Shown piece after piece: positions 6,138 to 13,107 of a stretch of 20,145 nt of DNA. The notes beneath the pieces were generated by a model. That model ran no database searches and was not told where the DNA came from. It was given only the letters and a program-made list of their open reading frames with translations. The translations under genes and the position numbers were made by a program. Every line of letters starts with the position of its first letter. Within the stretch, counting starts at the first letter, position 1. Source of the DNA: a virus; the IMG/VR virus record IMGVR_UViG_3300030106_004182, positions 723-20,867 of that record, one strand, 5' to 3'.

Positions 6138-7214
6138 TCATCCGATAGCAGGAGCGGTAAGAGCAACAGGAGTGGACTCAGCAGCAGCCAGATCCAGGGG
6201 GAAGTTGTGAGCATTGCGCTCGTGCATTACTTCCATACCAAGACCAGCACGGTTGAGTACATCTGCCCAGGTGTTTACAACACGACCTTGACCATCAATG
6301 ATGGACTGGTTGAAGTTGAAACCGTTCAGGTTAAATGCCATCGTGGAGACACCCAAAGAAGTGAACCAGATGCCAATAACAGGCCATGCAGCAAGGAAGA
6401 AGTGCAAGGAACGGGAGTTATTGAATGAAGCGTATTGGAAAATCAGACGACCGAAGTAACCGTGTGCGGCAACGATGTTGTAGGTCTCTTCTTCTTGACC
6501 GAACTTATAACCATAGTTTTGGGACTCAGTTTCTGTGGTTTCACGAACCAGCGAAGAAGTAACCAGACTTCCATGCATAGCAGAGAAAAGAGATCCACCG
6601 AATACCCCAGCAACACCGAGCATGTGGAACGGGTGCATAAGGATATTGTGTTCTGCTTGGAATACAAGCATGAAGTTAAAAGTACCAGAAATACCAAGAG
6701 GCATACCATCGCTGAAACTACCTTGACCGAAAGGATAAACGAGGAAGACTGCAGCTGCTGCAGCGACTGGAGCGGAATATGCTACACAGATCCAGGGTCG
6801 CATACCCAAACGATAGGAGAGTTCCCACTCACGTCCCATATAGCAGAAAATGCCAATAAGGAAGTGGAAAACTACAAGTTGATAAGGTCCACCATTATAC
6901 AGCCACTCGTCAAGCGATGCGGCTTCCCAAATGGGATAGAAGTGAAGTCCAATTGCGTTGGAAGAGGGAACAACTGCACCAGAGATGATGTTGTTACCGT
7001 AGATCAGCGAACCAGCAACTGGTTCACGGATACCGTCGATGTCCACGGGGGGAGCAGCGACGAAGGCGACGATGAAGCAGATAGTTGCTGCCAACAGAGT
7101 TGGAATCATCAAAACGCCGAACCAACCGACATAGAGGCGGTTATTGGTAGAAGTTACCCACTCGCAGAAATTGTCCCAAGTGGATGATTGTTGTCTTGAA
7201 AGAGTTGAAGCCAT
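6138..7214 (-). CDS. psbA: Photosystem II D1 protein
   Basis: A complete, intron-free 358-aa D1. It has [19 protein letters not shown], the plastoquinone-side His in [20 protein letters not shown], and the [16 protein letters not shown] end that supplies ligands to the manganese cluster. A cleavable tail ([15 protein letters not shown]) follows. Phage D1 replaces photodamaged host D1 so photosynthesis continues. The residue equivalent to position 130 is Glu ([11 protein letters not shown]), the form found in high-light D1. MASTLSRQQ was taken as the start. It has no Shine-Dalgarno sequence; an in-frame GTG at 7250 has GGAGG 12 nt upstream and would add 12 residues. Confidence 0.98.
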   Translation of the reverse strand: MASTLSRQQSSTWDNFCEWVTSTNNRLYVGWFGVLMIPTLLAATICFIVAFVAAPPVDIDGIREPVAGSLIYGNNIISGAVVPSSNAIGLHFYPIWEAASLDEWLYNGGPYQLVVFHFLIGIFCYMGREWELSYRLGMRPWICVAYSAPVAAAAAVFLVYPFGQGSFSDGMPLGISGTFNFMLVFQAEHNILMHPFHMLGVAGVFGGSLFSAMHGSLVTSSLVRETTETESQNYGYKFGQEEETYNIVAAHGYFGRLIFQYASFNNSRSLHFFLAAWPVIGIWFTSLGVSTMAFNLNGFNFNQSIIDGQGRVVNTWADVLNRAGLGMEVMHERNAHNFPLDLAAAESTPVALTAPAIG

Positions 7215-7236
7215 TTTTTGAAAAAGGGTTATGTAA

Positions 7237-7368
7237 TAGTGTAGGGACACTAGGTAAAATATTCCTCCCCCACCCTCAGGGAAAGGTATGAAAGACGTTT
7301 TTAGACACCCTAGAGGTCTTGGTTTAAGAGGTGTTAAGAATAGTTAAGAAATGTTTTGGTTTCTTAAC
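7237..7368 (-). promoter_or_regulatory. Structured psbA leader with two hairpins
   Basis: Two perfect hairpins lie in the roughly 160-nt psbA leader. One has a 9-bp stem, GTTAAGAAA / TTTCTTAAC (7368-7343), and starts within about 10 nt of the predicted 5' end, a position suited to mRNA stabilisation. The other has a 6-bp stem, TAGTGT / ACACTA (7252-7237), just upstream of the start codon, and contains the alternative GTG. The 7215-7497 gap holds this leader plus the divergent promoters and no further gene. Confidence 0.55.
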
Positions 7369-7377
7369 TTGCTGACT

Positions 7378-7411
7378 TATTTATAATACTACGGTTTCCT
7401 CGACCTGTCAA
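7378..7411 (-). promoter_or_regulatory. Composite sigma70 and T4-late-type promoter of psbA
   Basis: Minus strand: TTGACA (7411-7406), 17 nt, TATTAT (7388-7383). The T4 late-promoter box TATAAATA (7385-7378) overlaps this -10. Start expected near 7376. Confidence 0.75.
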
Positions 7412-7464
7412 CCCTCCTGGTCTGTATCAACTCAAACTAAATGCCATTTTTAAAAAAGTGCTTC

Positions 7465-7472
7465 TCTAAATA
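7465..7472 (+). promoter_or_regulatory. Candidate late promoter for plus-strand block
   Basis: TCTAAATA matches the T4 late consensus TATAAATA at 7 of 8 positions, 25 nt before the ATG at 7498. The gene has no clear Shine-Dalgarno site. Late expression would suit virion or surface proteins. Confidence 0.45.
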
Positions 7473-7497
7473 AATAAACACTCAATCATATTACAAA

Positions 7498-7992
7498 ATG
7501 AGAAGATTTCTTCCATTAGTAATGCTTTTGATGACCGCAGGTGCAGCAAATGCTGGCGGATTAGTTCATAAAATGTCCTCAAGTGTCCAACTTACTGTAG
7601 ATAGTGCCAGAACCACTGCGACTCGACTGGGTTCTCAATATAGTATATCTGGATCTAATGTAAATACCACAGACGGTACAACCGCAGGAACTATTTCTAC
7701 TGGTGCAATCACCAGTGGAATTATGGCACCTGGTACAATTTCAGCCACACAGGCAACAGCAGGAGAAGCATTCTCTTTCTCTACTTCATATATTCAAGGT
7801 GATGCTGTAAGCACTTCTGCTCCTACTGTAGGAACCGTTGGTAACTTCTCTAGTCAAACTTCTTACACAGCTGGTGTAGCAGGAGATTTAGCAGGTACTA
7901 TCGCAACTGACGGTGGTGTCGCAATCACTGCTGGTGGGGCTGGATCCACTGCCGTCGGCCAATTCGTAAGTGAAATCACGGTAATAGATTAA
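7498..7992 (+). CDS. Exported Thr/Ser/Gly-rich protein (164 aa), first of a paralog pair
   Basis: A signal peptide is clear (MRRFLPLVMLLMTAGAANA, cut before GG). The mature part is low-complexity Ser/Thr/Gly/Ala with predicted beta structure. QYSISGSNVN and AGEAFSFSTSY recur in the next gene as QYSVSGTNVS and PGEAFQFTQTY, so the two proteins appear to be paralogs. No family with a known function is recognised; a fibre, adhesin-like or envelope role is inference. It begins the only plus-strand block and is divergent from psbA. The TAA overlaps the next ATG as TAATG. Confidence 0.8.
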   Translation: MRRFLPLVMLLMTAGAANAGGLVHKMSSSVQLTVDSARTTATRLGSQYSISGSNVNTTDGTTAGTISTGAITSGIMAPGTISATQATAGEAFSFSTSYIQGDAVSTSAPTVGTVGNFSSQTSYTAGVAGDLAGTIATDGGVAITAGGAGSTAVGQFVSEITVID

Positions 7993-8462
7993 TGAATAAG
8001 TTACAAGAAGCAATCGGTCTCGGATTGCTTCTTGGAGTCATTCACGGACTGACCCAGAGTGCTTGGTCAGTCCCGGTGGTGCCGAACTTCACTCAAGGTT
8101 CGATGACTAGCCACACTGAAACGACTTCAAAGCAAACTGAGACAATTAACTCTATAGACTATGCAACAGGATGGCAATATTCAGTTTCGGGGACAAACGT
8201 GTCCAACAACGGAGCATCACTGCTTCCTCCAACGGTAACAAACAACGTGAATGTGACTCCTCTAGGAGGAATCGAAGGACAAGTAACAAATTCAGCAGTT
8301 GGACTAGACTTCTCCAACTCCAACTTCACGATAACAAATCCAGGGGAAGCATTCCAGTTCACCCAGACTTACATGGGTCCGGGAATGACAAACCAAACTG
8401 TGATCCAAAGAACAACAGAGGTTATAAGCGTCACAGATACCACAAGTGTCTTTACCCAATAA
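7992..8462 (+). CDS. Exported Thr/Asn-rich protein (156 aa), second paralog
   Basis: The N-terminal hydrophobic stretch (EAIGLGLLLGVIHGL) is followed by TQSAWS, a likely signal peptidase site. The mature protein is rich in Thr, Asn and Val (THTETTSKQTET-like segments) and shares QYSVSGTNVS and PGEAFQFTQTY with the preceding protein. It ends in a repetitive VIQRTTEVISVTDTTS strand. Coupled by TAATG to the upstream gene. Function unknown; a secreted beta-rich structural or surface protein is likely from composition. Confidence 0.75.
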   Translation: MNKLQEAIGLGLLLGVIHGLTQSAWSVPVVPNFTQGSMTSHTETTSKQTETINSIDYATGWQYSVSGTNVSNNGASLLPPTVTNNVNVTPLGGIEGQVTNSAVGLDFSNSNFTITNPGEAFQFTQTYMGPGMTNQTVIQRTTEVISVTDTTSVFTQ

Positions 8463-8467
8463 TCGGA

Positions 8468-9439
8468 TTGTTAATCGCATCTCCCGTCAGTGCTGCTGAT
8501 GTGGGAGGTGTTTCTGCGACTGCTAATCCAATCGCTAACAGTTCAGGCTCGGTGACCAACCAAGCAATTCAGGTTTTACAAGGTCCTTATATCACTAACA
8601 CTTATGGAGGAGGTATCAGTTGTCAAGGTCCAACTGCCAACTTCACTCCTTATATTACTCATGCACGTAATGATAAAGACCCCTTTGAAACTCGATACTT
8701 TGAACCTCAATATGATAATAGAGATTTTGATGGGAGATTAGTAGAAGTTACAAAAAATGTGAAAAACTGGCCTTGGGAACCACACTATGATGATAGGACA
8801 TATACAAATGCTGAAGGTGAAGTAGTCAGAGCATATGAAGATGGTCAAGATATGACTATCACTATTATGGAAATGCAGGGTGATGGTGTTCCTGATAATC
8901 CAGGAAGAGAACTCTGGCAGAAACCAGTCAGAACTGGAATGACAAGAAACTACAGCACCAGTATTGGTCTCTCTGCCACACTCTCTCTACCTCTTGATGG
9001 TGGATTACAAGAAAGATGTAAGCAAGCAGCAGAAACACAGATTGCTTTACAAGGTCAGATGCTTGCTAACAAGAGATTAGACTTTGAATTGGCTCGTCTT
9101 AAAAACTGTGGAGAATTAATTAAGAAAGGAATTCAATTTCATCCCAAGAGCCCCTATAGGGCAATATGTGCTGATGTAGTTGTACAAAATGTAACTCACA
9201 TCAAACAACATCGTCATTCTATCCCTTCGGTTTCAGTGCCGAACGTAAAACCTTTATCGCCCGGTTCCGATCCCGTTGCTCCGCTTTCCTCTCAGAAACA
9301 GACAGTACCGGGGGTTTCTTACCCCGTAAGGTCGCAATCTTCTTCATTACCTTCTTCACAGTCGGTTTCACCACTCTTAACAAAAGATCAGCAAGAGGTT
9401 TTGCGAGCAGTGCAGAGGTCGTTGCCACAACAGCAATAG
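8468..9439 (+). CDS. Exported protein with Cys-containing helical domain (323 aa); start unclear
   Basis: The conserved-looking part begins with a signal peptide encoded from about 8420 (YKRHRYHKCLYPIIGLLIAS, cut after PVSA). No ATG or GTG in this frame lies close upstream. The nearest starts are TTG 8468, used here, which leaves only part of the signal, and ATG 8171, deep inside the previous gene. The body has ITNTYGGGISCQGPTANFTP, a charged middle with FETRYFEPQYDNRD, then STSIGLSATLSLPLDGGLQE and LDFELARLKNCGELIKKGI with CADVVV. The Ser/Pro-rich last 73 residues lie antisense to the convergent gene. A -1 shift from the previous gene could also produce it. Confidence 0.7.
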   Translation: MLIASPVSAADVGGVSATANPIANSSGSVTNQAIQVLQGPYITNTYGGGISCQGPTANFTPYITHARNDKDPFETRYFEPQYDNRDFDGRLVEVTKNVKNWPWEPHYDDRTYTNAEGEVVRAYEDGQDMTITIMEMQGDGVPDNPGRELWQKPVRTGMTRNYSTSIGLSATLSLPLDGGLQERCKQAAETQIALQGQMLANKRLDFELARLKNCGELIKKGIQFHPKSPYRAICADVVVQNVTHIKQHRHSIPSVSVPNVKPLSPGSDPVAPLSSQKQTVPGVSYPVRSQSSSLPSSQSVSPLLTKDQQEVLRAVQRSLPQQQ

Positions 9440-10019
9440 TAGCAGTAGTAGTGATTGCACCCGCAGTGGGTATATTTTCAACAATCTGATCAGATATACT
9501 TAATGGTTCAGATACTGGTATACACTGTGTTCCAACTAATCTATATTCAATAATCTTTCCTGTGCCATCTGGAGTTAAACTTCCTACGGGAGCAGTCAAC
9601 TGCTGTGCCTCTGTAGGACACTCAACTTCAGGTGGTTTTGTTTTGGGAACTGGTGGTGCTGCAGGTGCCTTTGGTGCTTCAGGTGGAGCAGTTGGTGCTA
9701 CTGGTGGTGGAGGTGGAGCATCTTGAGTAATGTCCAACTTATTTGCATCATAATCAATCGGTCGATAACTCGGTGTACCTGCATCACACAGAGTCATTGT
9801 GCCTTTATCATCCTCATTTTTTAAATTTGTATTCTGACTACTGTCTTTGTGGGCCTCAACACATCCAGGAATATTGACAATGGGAATTCCTACCTCTGTG
9901 GTAACTGGAGGAACAACAGGAATTGCCATTGGTGGATCAGATGACATCCACCTTGGAACTTCTGGAATATTCAACTCACGAATTTTTAATTGGTTAAGAC
10001 GAATATCAGGAATTTCCAT
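9219..10019 (-). CDS. Pro-rich protein with C-terminal membrane helix and basic tail (266 aa)
   Basis: The N-terminal part (IPDIRLNQLKIRELNIPEVP) is followed by Pro/Val-rich segments, a Pro/Ala linker (DAPPPPPVAPTAPPEAPKAP), and a Cys-containing region (VECPTEAQQLT to GTQCIPVSE). Next come a hydrophobic helix (TATIAVVATTSALLAKPLAD) and a strongly basic tail (KKVMKKIATLRGKKPP, ending RNRAIKVLRSALKPKG). The layout suggests an envelope-spanning or virion-associated protein (inference). The basic tail resembles the ends of other cyanophage proteins. Its start overlaps the upstream stop as TAATG. The last 221 nt overlap the plus-strand gene head to head. Confidence 0.75.
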   Translation of the reverse strand: MEIPDIRLNQLKIRELNIPEVPRWMSSDPPMAIPVVPPVTTEVGIPIVNIPGCVEAHKDSSQNTNLKNEDDKGTMTLCDAGTPSYRPIDYDANKLDITQDAPPPPPVAPTAPPEAPKAPAAPPVPKTKPPEVECPTEAQQLTAPVGSLTPDGTGKIIEYRLVGTQCIPVSEPLSISDQIVENIPTAGAITTTATIAVVATTSALLAKPLADLLLRVVKPTVKKVMKKIATLRGKKPPVLSVSERKAEQRDRNRAIKVLRSALKPKG

Positions 10020-10222
10020 TAGTCACTAAAATATTTTTTAATAACCTCCAAGCGTTCCTCTTCCTTAGCAATCAAATCAATCTGATCTTGAATAGCACCC
10101 AAAACATCTGGATGCTCTCCAATACCAACAGGACTTCTTAAATAAACTTCAATATTCATTTTTGCTTTTTTGATATTCCCAATAGCAACTGCATTGAGAG
10201 CCTCTAACATTTCTCTTCTCAT
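10019..10222 (-). CDS. Small helical conserved-type protein (67 aa)
   Basis: A soluble, two-helix protein. MRREMLEALNAVAIGNIKKA and a C-terminal coiled-coil-like helix (DQIDLIAKEEERLEVIKKYF) flank the loop PVGIGEHPDVLG. Such short proteins are frequent in T4-like cyanophages next to the Pro-rich membrane protein; the function is unknown. The start at 10222 was chosen because GGAGC lies 9 nt upstream and the ATGA overlaps the stop of the 46-aa gene. Confidence 0.75.
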   Translation of the reverse strand: MRREMLEALNAVAIGNIKKAKMNIEVYLRSPVGIGEHPDVLGAIQDQIDLIAKEEERLEVIKKYFSD

Positions 10223-10359
10223 AGTAATAATGCTCCAATAATAATTCCTTTTCCAAATGCAATCCATGACATTTGATATCCATTTAAACCAAACTTCTTT
10301 CTAACTGGTCGGTATAATTTTTTACGATGCCATCTAAAAACAGATTTGATAGAATTCAT
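10219..10359 (-). CDS. Basic one-helix membrane protein (46 aa)
   Basis: A short gene: MNSIKSVFRWHRKKLYRPVR, then KKFGLNGYQM, and a C-terminal transmembrane helix (SWIAFGKGIIIGALLL). The strongly basic N-terminus predicts an N-in orientation. Both ends are coupled by ATGA overlaps to the genes at 10356-10556 and 10019-10222, which is the main reason to accept it. Function unknown. Confidence 0.7.
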   Translation of the reverse strand: MNSIKSVFRWHRKKLYRPVRKKFGLNGYQMSWIAFGKGIIIGALLL

Positions 10360-10556
10360 TTAATAAATTTCCTAAAAACAACAAGAGATGCAAGTAAAAT
10401 AATTACAACGACAGTATTACTAAAAGTGAGGACAGATGAGTCACCTACCTTTACTGGACCTAATTCCAGATCTGCTGGTTGGGATATAGTCTGCTCGATC
10501 TGTAGCCCATCGATATTCGTACCCTCTGGCGCGTTTATCGTTATGTTCTTTGTCAT
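10356..10556 (-). CDS. Tail-anchored small membrane protein (66 aa)
   Basis: The soluble N-terminal part (TKNITINAPEGTNIDGLQIE, then PADLELGPVKVGDSS) is beta-like and is followed by a C-terminal helix (VVVIILLASLVVFRKF) with a positive end, giving a tail-anchored shape. Coupled by ATGA to the nuclease gene upstream and to the 46-aa gene downstream. No known family. Confidence 0.7.
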   Translation of the reverse strand: MTKNITINAPEGTNIDGLQIEQTISQPADLELGPVKVGDSSVLTFSNTVVVIILLASLVVFRKFIK

Positions 10557-11014
10557 TCGACCAACGTGCCATGGGCACGACGAATTTCACGCAATTCTTC
10601 AAAGTTCTTTTGCTTAGTTCCACCATCATATGCCCATGCATATCCTTCATCAATCATTGCTTCGTTGAGAGACACGTTTCCGTCCCCAATGTATAACCAG
10701 CCAAGAAGACGCCCATATTTCCCAACCCCACCAACAAGTTCAGTGCGAATAACAAGATCATCATCACCAGCCACCGCACCTTCCAATTTTTCTTTAAGCC
10801 AGTTGGTTGCGTGAATTCCAAGTTCCTTCTCCTCTAAATCTCTTGTTCTTTTCTCTGGCGTATCAACTCCTGCAACTCTAACTCTTTCTTTCTTGTATAA
10901 GTCAAACCCAAGATCAATGGTGACATCAATAGTATCACCATCAAGAACACGGTTTATCTCCACTACTCGGAAGTTGTAACAACTCTTCCGATTCGGCGGC
11001 GTCATTGCTCCCAT
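10553..11014 (-). CDS. Staphylococcal-nuclease-type (TNase) nuclease
   Basis: A 153-aa OB-fold nuclease of the thermonuclease family. Using ATG 11014, the catalytic set is intact: LDGDT (Asp27, equivalent to SNase Asp21), VRVAGVDTPE (Arg46, Asp51, Thr52, Glu54 matching Arg35, Asp40, Thr41, Glu43) and YGR (Arg102 matching Arg87). It should cleave DNA or RNA using calcium. Unlike bacterial relatives it has no signal peptide, so it probably acts inside the cell, for example on host DNA (inference). GGGAG lies 8 nt upstream of the chosen start. The first 74 nt overlap the end of a membrane-protein gene. Confidence 0.9.
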   Translation of the reverse strand: MGAMTPPNRKSCYNFRVVEINRVLDGDTIDVTIDLGFDLYKKERVRVAGVDTPEKRTRDLEEKELGIHATNWLKEKLEGAVAGDDDLVIRTELVGGVGKYGRLLGWLYIGDGNVSLNEAMIDEGYAWAYDGGTKQKNFEELREIRRAHGTLVE

Positions 11015-11147
11015 TTGATTCTCTCCCATCCATACCAATTATATAGACAATATAATACGAGACGCCAACAAGAAGTATTAGTATCATCCAGATAACACTC
11101 CAAACAGGATCACCAACATTATCAAGTGGTCTAAGGATGAGGTTCAT
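10941..11147 (-). CDS. One-helix membrane protein (68 aa)
   Basis: N-terminal LRPLDNVGDPVWSVIWMILI leads into a transmembrane helix (VIWMILILLVGVSYYIVYII). A hydrophilic tail rich in Ser, Asn and Glu follows. The tail is read out of frame over the first 74 nt of the nuclease gene, so its sequence is constrained by that gene. Start 2 nt after the upstream stop. Function unknown. Confidence 0.7.
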   Translation of the reverse strand: MNLILRPLDNVGDPVWSVIWMILILLVGVSYYIVYIIGMDGRESNGSNDAAESEELLQLPSSGDKPCS

Positions 11148-11149
11148 AA

Positions 11150-11377
11150 TTATACATTTTTACGATTTTTCCAAAGTTCTAAAAAGTATCGATCAACTTC
11201 ATATAGGTCAGACATAATAGGTAAATCTTTATCAACATCTTCCGACCAATCTTTGCATAGTGATCTCATTTCCGGTGAAATATTAGATGGTGTAAACATT
11301 CTTCCAAACGATGACATAGCGAAAGCAAACCTCATTCTAATGCGCTGTTCCATTTCCGTCGTATTTGTCGCTTTCAT
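11150..11377 (-). CDS. Conserved-type soluble protein (75 aa)
   Basis: A helical protein with EQRIRMRFAFAMSSFGRMFT, SPEMRSLCKDWSEDVDKDLP and SDLYEVDRYFLELWKN. Its RMRFAFAMSSF and WSEDV-x-KDLP patterns look like a family found in many cyanophages, function unknown. The start is uncertain: ATG 11377, 11353 and 11335 are all in frame. The frame is open to 11455, but that stretch belongs to the 43-aa gene in another frame. Confidence 0.7.
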   Translation of the reverse strand: MKATNTTEMEQRIRMRFAFAMSSFGRMFTPSNISPEMRSLCKDWSEDVDKDLPIMSDLYEVDRYFLELWKNRKNV

Positions 11378-11468
11378 AATAGATATTTTCACCTTTTCTG
11401 TACCCGAAATATGTGGTGGCACATACAAAGGGTATTGCCAGGGCTGCAAGTACATGTGCGAATGTCAT
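11337..11468 (-). CDS. Short membrane or exported protein (43 aa)
   Basis: A short gene that begins MTFAHVLAALAIPFVCATTY, a hydrophobic helix or signal, then FGYRKGENIYYESDKYDGNG with a hydrophilic end. ATGA overlap with the stop of the upstream exported protein (11465-11467) supports the start; the end overlaps the next gene by up to 41 nt. Function unknown. Confidence 0.65.
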   Translation of the reverse strand: MTFAHVLAALAIPFVCATTYFGYRKGENIYYESDKYDGNGTAH

Positions 11469-11938
11469 TTAAAAAATACCTTAAATCCAACAGATCCCCT
11501 ACCATGCTCAAAATCTCTCAAACCTGCCAGATATTCCATATAAAATTTAAAGTCATCACCAAACTCCAAACCTATATTTCCTAAGGGTGTCTCGAAATTA
11601 TCGTTACTATCAAAATCAGAATTGTTAATGCTGATCCCAGAGTACAGAGTAACATCGTCAATTGGGGCGAGGAACTTAACTCCAACATGGTTGATACCAG
11701 GAAAATCATTACATTGGACGGGGGATGAAAGGTGTTCGGCAAACAACCTAACATGTTCATAGATATCATATTCAATACCAAGAGCACCGACAGGTTCCTT
11801 AAATTTTATTTGTTCATTATTATCTCTGGGATCAAGATTAATAGATGTATAAGTCCTGATCGATTCAGGCGTCACTTCACCAAAGGCGATAGTAGCCAAT
11901 GTCGCTACAATCGTTTGTGCTCCAATACAGAAAGTCAT
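11465..11938 (-). CDS. Exported beta-barrel-like protein (157 aa)
   Basis: The signal peptide is MTFCIGAQTIVATLATIAFG, with the mature start near EVTPES. The mature part alternates polar and hydrophobic residues (LGIEYDIYEHVRLFAEHLSS, VGVKFLAPIDDVTLYSGISI, NIGLEFGDDFKFYMEYLAGL) and ends in an aromatic GSVGFKVFFK strand, as small outer-membrane barrels do. A second protein of similar design is at 19050-19418. Possibly placed in the host outer membrane (inference). Start at 11938 coupled to gnd by ATGA. Confidence 0.75.
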   Translation of the reverse strand: MTFCIGAQTIVATLATIAFGEVTPESIRTYTSINLDPRDNNEQIKFKEPVGALGIEYDIYEHVRLFAEHLSSPVQCNDFPGINHVGVKFLAPIDDVTLYSGISINNSDFDSNDNFETPLGNIGLEFGDDFKFYMEYLAGLRDFEHGRGSVGFKVFFK

Positions 11939-12972
11939 TTTACGTTGTGTCCTCCAAACATGTACCTCATACCATTTAGGCATTTATTAGCAAATTCCCC
12001 TAATCTCCTAGATCCGAAACGTTCATAGAGAGCAGAAGAAATAACAGGGGTTGGAACACCGAGATCCACAGCAGCGTGAATAGTCCAACGACCTTCACCA
12101 CTATCGCTAACTCCCCCATCGAACTTGCTAAGCTCTCTATCGCCCCGTAATACATTAGCGGTAAGGTCAAGTAACCAAGACCCAACAACGCTACCACGAC
12201 GCCATAACTCAGCAACCTCAGATACATCAATATCATAACAATAATCTTTGGGGCATTCCATGGGAGCCACTTCGGCATCACCCTCAACCACATAAGTTCT
12301 TCCTGCATTTGCCTCATGAAGTATATTGAAACCCTCCGCATAAGATTGCATAATTCCATACTCTATACCATTGTGGACCATTTTTACAAAATGTCCTGCG
12401 CCCGGTGGTCCACAATGTAACCAACCATACTCAGCACTTGTAGCATGACTCATAGGATTGGTACGGGAGGCTGCAGATATACCTGGTGCAAGTGCCCGGA
12501 AAATGGGGGCACAGACAGATACTGCGTGATTTGCACCACCAACCATAAGACAGTATCCACGCTCCAGACCATAAACTCCACCACTAGTACCACAGTCAAG
12601 ATATTGGATGCCCATCTTAGACAACCTTTCTGCTCTCCTGCGAGAATACTTAAAGTTGCTATTGCCATGGTCAATAATAATATCCCCGTCGCCAAGTAAT
12701 GGTAGTAACTCATTGAGTGTGTCCTCTACTAATTCTGCGGGAATAACAAGTTGAAAGATACCTGGTGCTTTACCAATAAATCCATCCTGATTATGAACTA
12801 CTTGAACAAGGCTTTCCAGACAAGTGGTAACTCCACTGACATAACCTGCTTCATACGCTTCTTGAGCTTTTGCATAATTTCTCCTGTAACCCCAAACTTC
12901 GATACCTGCTTTCATCATACGGCGAGACATACCCTCGCCCATCCTACCAAGACCAATTAATCCAACTTTCAT
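11935..12972 (-). CDS. gnd: 6-phosphogluconate dehydrogenase (decarboxylating)
   Basis: 345 aa, the short bacterial 6PGDH form. The N-terminal Rossmann motif is GLIGLGRMG (residues 4-12), with GYRRN at the end of beta-2 as expected for NADP binding. DHGNSN, SGGVYGLERG (130-139) and the catalytic FVKMVHNG (Lys197, Asn201) follow. It converts 6-phosphogluconate to ribulose-5-phosphate, CO2 and NADPH, the oxidative pentose phosphate step that complements phage TalC. AGAGG lies 6 nt before ATG 12972. It follows ferredoxin and a 41-aa gene in the same unit. Confidence 0.96.
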   Translation of the reverse strand: MKVGLIGLGRMGEGMSRRMMKAGIEVWGYRRNYAKAQEAYEAGYVSGVTTCLESLVQVVHNQDGFIGKAPGIFQLVIPAELVEDTLNELLPLLGDGDIIIDHGNSNFKYSRRRAERLSKMGIQYLDCGTSGGVYGLERGYCLMVGGANHAVSVCAPIFRALAPGISAASRTNPMSHATSAEYGWLHCGPPGAGHFVKMVHNGIEYGIMQSYAEGFNILHEANAGRTYVVEGDAEVAPMECPKDYCYDIDVSEVAELWRRGSVVGSWLLDLTANVLRGDRELSKFDGGVSDSGEGRWTIHAAVDLGVPTPVISSALYERFGSRRLGEFANKCLNGMRYMFGGHNVK

Positions 12973-12981
12973 ACCCAACCT

Positions 12982-13107
12982 CTATGCTTTCTCATCCTCA
13001 TCATCATCATATAAAGAACATGGTTCCTCAAACAAAAATTCCATACGGAGTTGTCTGATTCTTTCTCTCAACTGTTTATAAAACTCTCGTTTTTCATCCT
13101 CATTCAT
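12982..13107 (-). CDS. Acidic 41-aa protein between ferredoxin and gnd
   Basis: A short gene: [20 protein letters not shown], a helix, then MEFLFEEPCSLYDDDEDE and a short end. The start overlaps the ferredoxin stop as TAATG, and the stop lies 9 nt before gnd and just ahead of its ribosome site. No family known. Its position between two redox genes and its acidic tail are all that can be said. Confidence 0.65.
   Translation of the reverse strand: MNEDEKREFYKQLRERIRQLRMEFLFEEPCSLYDDDEDEKA

Noticed and set aside
6435-7187. 250-codon plus-strand frame antisense to psbA
   Set aside because: A shadow of the strongly constrained D1 codons; no ribosome site and no recognisable domain.
6138-7214. 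Group I intron or homing endonuclease in psbA, as in some cyanophages
   Set aside because: The D1 frame is continuous and full length.
8445-8462. Classical -1 slippery heptamer at the end of the second exported gene
   Set aside because: No X-XXY-YYZ sequence is in the right frame near the stop; frameshifting stays only a possibility.
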